Shown here in pieces: positions 62,801-64,000 of a DNA stretch of 64,000 bases. Source of the stretch: Lingula anatina. Lineage: Eukaryota; Brachiopoda; Lingulata; Lingulida; Lingulidae. Numbering within the stretch: position 1 is the stretch's first letter; each line of letters starts with the position of its first letter. A model generated the notes under the pieces. That model ran no database searches and was not told where the DNA came from. It worked only from the letters and a program-made list of their open reading frames with translations. A program made the translations under genes and the position numbers. The DNA is taken from positions 210,912 to 274,911 of the forward strand of contig NW_019774402.1 of assembly GCF_001039355.2 (NCBI RefSeq), read 5' to 3'.

Positions 62801-63742
62801 AAGATGTTGCAATACCAGTGGGCATGCAAGGTAGAATTACTGTAATTACATAAGTTTTGTGGAAGATTGCAGAGTTGCAATAAGACACTTAATTGATGAT
62901 AGTACTCCATAAAAATGACACAGCTGGAAAATGCTAGCAGATTTATGATAAATGATTTTTGTTCTTGCATCTTTACAATCCACTTCAACATCAGTATGAA
63001 TGCAATCTTGGCTGTTTTTTCCTAAGTATATGATGCACAAATATTTTTTATTTTCATTTCTCACACCTTCCTACAGCTGTGTATCTTAACCATTTCAGGT
63101 GCAATTGTTGAAGCAGTTGATAGATGATTTGACTGCTGATGTTTCCCATTTTCCTGAAAAATTGGCCAAAGCTGCCATTTTGACACACTGTGCTGCAGGT
63201 AAACAGTTCTACACTTTGGTTCTCTATTTAGAAAATAAATGTCAGAAGGTAAAATGTTTCTATCTGTTATGCAGACTACATACAAAGTACTGTGATGGGA
63301 ATCTATGCTGCCAATATGTGTTTCATCTCATGGAGAGATGCTTATAAACATAACAAAACTGGATACTATAACTAAAAGAAGGTCACTCTTGGTCATTCTC
63401 TTTGGATTGACTTTTATGATTCTAGGAAAGTATGTCATTGTAAATGTAGCATTGGTGGAATTTTTTCAGAGGAAATTATTTTTACTGTATCAATTATTTA
63501 ATATTGGATGTTACAATGCATCACATTCAATATTTTTGTAGGTTCTCAAAAAGAAACCCATTTAAGTGATTTTAAAATGGCATCTAAGGAGATCCAACAG
63601 GCAATAGCAACCATTTCAAATGTTGCTCTAAAGATGGCAGAAACAGAAGAGGATTTGGATATAAAAGCCACAGTTTGTCAAACTGTCAATGATTTGGCAA
63701 GACTCACTCCAAACTTAACAGCATATGCAAGGGTATTGATGG
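38344..63742 (+). CDS. Vinculin/alpha-catenin-family protein, unusually long, 3' end outside window
   Basis: Likely cytoskeletal linker. Exons: 38344-38424, 38705-38857, 39137-39295, 39483-39605, 47405-47584, 48025-48162, 48477-48623, 49041-49114, 49300-49456, 49706-49835, 50182-50391, 50671-50868, 51138-51338, 51463-51690, 51939-52101, 52632-52764, 53046-53156, 53428-53611, 61311-61539, 62650-62830, 63099-63198, 63542-63742. All join in frame: 1160 residues so far. The N-terminus (TKSIQRVLAPLATQVSNLI) matches the first helix of vinculin/alpha-catenin. VLLVADDAEIRKIM, LVEQRQKEL and SETTGPLERMVKAA followed by FNSHSDKLYQVA mark the family through residue about 640. Exon 6 adds an acidic stretch (DEDEEEEPED). 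A Ser/Lys-rich linker (about 640-726) precedes a second helical region (exons 15-22). Vinculin is about 1066 and alpha-catenin about 906 residues, so this is longer than either. No proline-rich vinculin hinge is seen. Alpha-catulin fits less well. Confidence 0.82.
40061..40300. repeat. Local direct duplication flanking an ambiguous base
   Basis: AAAATAATGGATTAATTAAT and the following 40 bases, through GATTTTGGTACCTATTTTTT, occur at about 40061-40120 and again at about 40235-40297. The spacer (about 40121-40232) holds a perfect hairpin and CGTCGCCGT-rich sequence and ends at an ambiguous base (40233). This looks either like an insertion with an unusually long target duplication or like two haplotypes joined in assembly. 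Confidence 0.55.
40121..40150. repeat. Perfect 13-bp inverted repeat (hairpin)
   Basis: TATGTACAGACAC at 40121-40133 and its exact reverse complement at 40138-40150 are separated by four bases. It is followed by a CGTCGCCGT-rich tract, an arrangement that looks like the end of a nested small transposon. Confidence 0.8.
41281..41866. other. CBM20 gene 3' flank; possible alternative last exon
   Basis: Downstream of the CBM20 stop on the minus strand. An AATAAA signal on that strand lies near 41830. A minus-strand acceptor-like TTATTTTGCAG near 41542-41552 could open an alternative terminal exon with only a few codons before TAG; weak support. Nothing else is recognised. Confidence 0.35.
41867..44908 (-). 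CDS. CBM20 starch/glycogen-binding protein with duplicated mini-exons
   Basis: Antisense gene inside an intron of the vinculin-family gene. Exons 44908-44860, 44302-44100, 43836-43710, 43526-43488, 43092-43042, 42871-42809, 42558-42505, 42295-42248 and 41949-41867 join in frame: 238 residues. Residues about 17-127 form a carbohydrate-binding module 20: VGRGTALGTWDTQRGVNL (the LGxWD motif), IEWKFVRPQN, then WIWEPEPFRNRCLQV, which matches the conserved W-E-x-G-P-N-R ligand region. CBM20 binds alpha-glucans; animal examples are laforin, STBD1 and GPCPD1. The tail is four small phase-1 exons starting VDTKS, VDTKD, ADIKD and VNVKD. It ends in a basic-aromatic segment, WWRRLFNLFTSCFRRRSRT, that could be amphipathic and membrane-associating. 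No phosphatase or phosphodiesterase domain is present. A glycogen-tethering role is inference. The ATG lies directly at a 3' splice site, so a 5' UTR exon must precede it (candidate at about 45131). Confidence 0.8.
42145..43092 (-). repeat. Tandem exon-plus-microsatellite array in the CBM20 gene
   Basis: Four consecutive short exons (43092-43042, 42871-42809, 42558-42505, 42295-42248) share phase 1-1 borders, a [V/A]-[D/N]-x-K start and a Glu/Lys-rich end. Each is followed on the minus strand, within about 40-85 bp, by a CA/GT microsatellite (42958-42970, 42733-42745, 42432-42464, 42145-42163). The spacing of 233-304 bp suggests tandem duplication of a unit containing exon and repeat. A further CA repeat at 44836-44853 follows the first coding exon. 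Confidence 0.75.
43839..43874. repeat. (AAAT)n microsatellite
   Basis: About nine AAAT units immediately beside the acceptor of the third CBM20 coding exon, so the polypyrimidine tract there is a TTTA repeat. Confidence 0.9.
44530..44772. mobile_element. TIR element (MITE), unclassified
   Basis: About 243 bp with imperfect inverted ends of about 55 bp: GTTCCCATACCTAGATCTAT on the left and, inverted, GTTCCCATACCTAGATCGAT on the right, continuing through GATCCATC and GGTTTCTCCC on both sides. No clear target duplication and no coding capacity. It lies in an intron of the CBM20 gene. Confidence 0.75.
45131..45300 (-). promoter_or_regulatory. CBM20 gene 5' UTR exon and promoter candidate
   Basis: A consensus minus-strand donor (AGTAGCTG then GTAAGT) ends a putative exon at 45131. 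Two CCAAT boxes, one in each orientation (ATTGG at about 45211 and CCAAT at about 45243), lie just upstream. The CBM20 start codon sits at a splice acceptor, so a leader exon is required; this is the best candidate. Confidence 0.5.
45481..46800 (+). pseudogene. Decayed transposon protein: Ulp1-type protease plus PHD finger
   Basis: Fragments in several frames follow the order seen in transposon-encoded Ulp1 (C48) proteins. EVWIPTDRNITN and CCWLNGTIIDACHDIIKHQF (45990-46140) form the N-terminal lobe. FIQIINRTPDSGTHLLTVS holds the likely catalytic His, with NICDSSFSD the Asp. QLVNYNCGLYAIVNMVTLAHG holds the Gln and Cys (46375-46475). A PHD finger follows at 46650-46789: CEC, VICDGCNKEYHPLC and YCTKC give the C4-H-C3 ligand order. 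At least one frameshift, two in-frame stops and a poly(T) run break it. The N-terminal part upstream of 45870 is not recognisable. It sits directly left of the TIR terminus at 46801-47207, so it probably belonged to that transposon family. Confidence 0.72.
46801..47207. mobile_element. TIR DNA transposon, right terminus copy
   Basis: About 407 bp nearly identical to 40876-41280. Homology starts right after an ambiguous base at 46800 and ends AAATACCACGGAATGGCCC, the exact inverse of the 39746 terminus, followed by TACT at 47208-47211. The outer left terminus at 39746 is preceded by TACT at 39742-39745. Confidence 0.75.
48944..49030. repeat. (TA)n microsatellite at a splice acceptor
   Basis: 87 bp of pure TA ends about 10 bases before the acceptor of vinculin-family exon 8 (49041). 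The remaining polypyrimidine tract is only TTTGATTTCAG. Confidence 0.92.
52135..52439. mobile_element. TTA-flanked TIR element (MITE)
   Basis: About 305 bp with imperfect inverted ends (left AGTGCAATCTTAGATCAC, right inverted AGTGCAATTTCAGATCAC; similarity continues about 45 bp). It is flanked by TTA at 52132-52134 and 52440-52442, as for PIF/Harbinger. The interior holds a short CTCACAATGGG-like tandem motif near 52270-52325. Lies in a vinculin-family intron. Confidence 0.72.
53612..55184 (+). other. Vinculin-family intron, left part; no gene recognised
   Basis: AT-rich with a TTAT/TTTA microsatellite near 53849-53890 and a short (GT)n near 54652-54666. The plus-strand open frame at 54145-54390 has no domain. 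The part near 55.1 kb is probably the 3' UTR of the antisense GPCR gene. Confidence 0.45.
55185..56156 (-). CDS. Class A G-protein-coupled receptor, melatonin-receptor-like
   Basis: A single coding exon of 323 residues, antisense in a vinculin-family intron. Seven hydrophobic segments are visible (about residues 33-55, 66-88, 103-127, 146-168, 190-213, 238-262, 268-292). TM1 has TNILILG, TM2 MAMADL, and there are paired cysteines before TM3 (GFCHFLAAFF) and in loop 2 (IIQQCLITDF). TM6 has FYVVP. TM7 has NAVIYGLMN, the NAxxY form seen in melatonin receptors, in place of NPxxY. Two N-glycosylation sites (NTS, NTT) precede TM1. The end of TM3 reads NCCFAVAWP where DRYxxIxxP or NRYxxI is expected, so the conserved arginine is missing. 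A splice acceptor (TTTTTTTTTCAG) lies 14 bases upstream of the ATG, so there is a 5' UTR intron. Ligand unknown; invertebrate orphan receptors of the moody/melatonin-like type are the closest I can suggest. Confidence 0.88.
   Translation of the reverse strand: MATINAFQSSFDNTSMNTTGELDTLRMERQVVGYLSLPIIISGIFTNILILGATFKTEHLRKMPVSPFIVTMAMADLTIAMFYLPFTAYLRITQEGLDEGFCHFLAAFFWVLACTSIWGNACFTINCCFAVAWPTQYYEYQKRNLVVKTLVFISVFIPVTIVAIARGISNPKQAGLAIIIQQCLITDFKARLIYFTVTVIIPFCIMLFCHVKIAFVIKISKEAQNVSSQFKQDVKLTKLALAVVISFLIFYVVPLILILISTAMNLQTWIINGLNLLVWMGFGTNAVIYGLMNTKYRRAYKMIICRCCKGDQVEPVSVQTSSV
56157..56990 (-). promoter_or_regulatory. GPCR 5' UTR intron and leader exon candidates
   Basis: On the minus strand the acceptor at about 56171 pairs with either of two good donors: one ending an exon at 56880 (GTTATTTG then GTGAGT) or one at about 56732 (CATAATTG then GTAAGC). 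This suggests one or two alternative non-coding first exons. The promoter would lie near 56.9-57.0 kb. Confidence 0.5.
56991..57696. other. No gene recognised
   Basis: AT-rich intronic sequence with a long T-rich tract near 57165-57195. No supported feature. Confidence 0.45.
57697..58734 (-). pseudogene. BEL/Pao-like retrotransposon gag remnant
   Basis: The minus-strand frame from ATG 58734 (or 58713) encodes a charged coiled-coil N-terminus (KMEDLRRARRARKG). A DUF1759-like gag segment follows: NVPRCNIDIFSSNAKDYHYF, LLQFTSGPAKDAIKNC, then REILKERFGNDHLVANALI. It is interrupted by one TAG in the middle and a TAA near 57935, after which a W...A.......Y.TFTQFADY pattern typical of this gag family continues to 57700. 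No protease, reverse transcriptase or integrase follows, so the copy is 3'-truncated. Lies in a vinculin-family intron, antisense. Confidence 0.68.
58857..59276 (-). mobile_element. Probable 5' LTR of the gag-bearing element
   Basis: Read on the minus strand, a 420-bp stretch starts TGTGACGGGTCAATGATTTA and ends GTTGTTCAACA, the TG...CA rule for LTRs. It carries AATAAA about 40 bases before its end, as expected for an R-region polyadenylation signal. It lies about 120 bp upstream of the gag ATG. No second LTR was found, and no primer-binding site was identified with confidence. Confidence 0.55.
59277..61310 (+). other. Vinculin-family intron, right part; no gene recognised
   Basis: About 2 kb of AT-rich sequence between the LTR and exon 19. 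The only notable element is a minisatellite at about 60888-60996. Open frames are short and domain-free. Confidence 0.5.
60888..60996. repeat. Three-copy ~42-bp minisatellite
   Basis: Three imperfect copies of a unit built on GCTGACTTTGGCTGTCCATG followed by TTCTTGGCCTCCC. The third copy is partial. Confidence 0.8.
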
Positions 63743-63835
63743 GTAAGAGTTAATGTGAAAATTGAAATATACATCCTTTAAACAATCATTGAAAAGTTGT
63801 TTTAAAAATGGTGTGCAAAACCTTGTTTCAATTTT

Positions 63836-63925
63836 CAGCTAGTTTAAAGAGTTCAATCAATTTTGAGCTAGTTTAAAGAGTTCAATCAATTTTGAGCTAG
63901 TTTAAAGAGTTTAACCAATTAGGGC
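63836..63925. repeat. Three-copy ~30-bp tandem repeat
   Basis: The unit AGCTAGTTTAAAGAGTTCAA followed by TCAATTTTG is repeated three times (last copy diverged) about 100 bp after exon 22 of the vinculin-family gene. Confidence 0.85.
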
Positions 63926-64000
63926 TAGTAGCTATTCAATTAGTTAATTTTATTGTCACAAGTTTTTCATGGTTATGAAAAGTTACCAACAAAAGTCAGT

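Noticed and set aside
38344-63742. Calling the gene CTNNAL1 (alpha-catulin), VCL or CTNNA
   Set aside because: Motifs fit the superfamily but the length and second helical region match none of the three well; no symbol is justified without alignment.
1-64000. CRISPR arrays, operons, rRNA and tRNA genes
   Set aside because: The tandem repeats are microsatellites or minisatellites without spacers, genes are intron-bearing, and I found no cloverleaf with A and B boxes or rRNA-like tract.

Overview
This window is invertebrate animal nuclear DNA. It is AT-rich, its genes have many short exons with GT-AG introns, and it carries abundant TA, GT and AAAT microsatellites, LINEs, an LTR-element remnant and several families of small terminal-inverted-repeat (TIR) elements. 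Gene content (an SNM1A nuclease with UBZ and PIP motifs, a CREBRF orthologue, a vinculin-family gene, a class A GPCR) fits a marine spiralian or non-vertebrate deuterostome. I cannot name the species. No prokaryotic, CRISPR, rRNA or tRNA features were seen.

Layout. 0-3.6 kb: a broken THAP-type transposase, a CpG-rich repeat-like block, and the last exon of an unidentified minus-strand gene. 4.2-10.8 kb (+): a complete 11-exon DCLRE1A/SNM1A DNA crosslink-repair nuclease. 12.6-20.3 kb (+): a CREBRF-type bZIP regulator with a non-coding first exon and two TIR elements in its first intron. 24.1-29.0 kb: a nearly intact RTE-type LINE with an 11-bp target-site duplication, directly followed by a 5'-truncated, internally deleted CR1/L2-type LINE. 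30.1-37.9 kb (-): a 13-exon, 452-residue type I membrane protein made of cysteine-rich GCC2/GCC3-like repeats. 38.3 kb to the right edge (+): a vinculin/alpha-catenin-family gene with at least 22 exons, starting 431 bp from the receptor-like gene in a head-to-head arrangement and running off the window.

Two large introns of the vinculin-family gene hold antisense genes. One (39.6-47.4 kb) holds a small CBM20 (starch/glycogen-binding) protein gene with a run of four duplicated mini-exons, flanked by copies of a TIR transposon and a decayed Ulp1-protease/PHD transposon ORF. The other (53.6-61.3 kb) holds a single-coding-exon melatonin-receptor-like GPCR lacking the DRY arginine, plus an LTR-element gag remnant.

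The strongest candidates for something undescribed are: (1) the vinculin-family protein, whose first ~640 residues look like vinculin/alpha-catenin but which continues through a serine-rich linker into a second long helical-bundle region, already 1160 residues at the window edge; and (2) the CBM20 protein with duplicated mini-exons and a Trp/Cys/Arg-rich tail. The genes show no shared pathway; their association is positional. All gene models come from reading splice sites by eye with frame checks; no alignment or database search was run.
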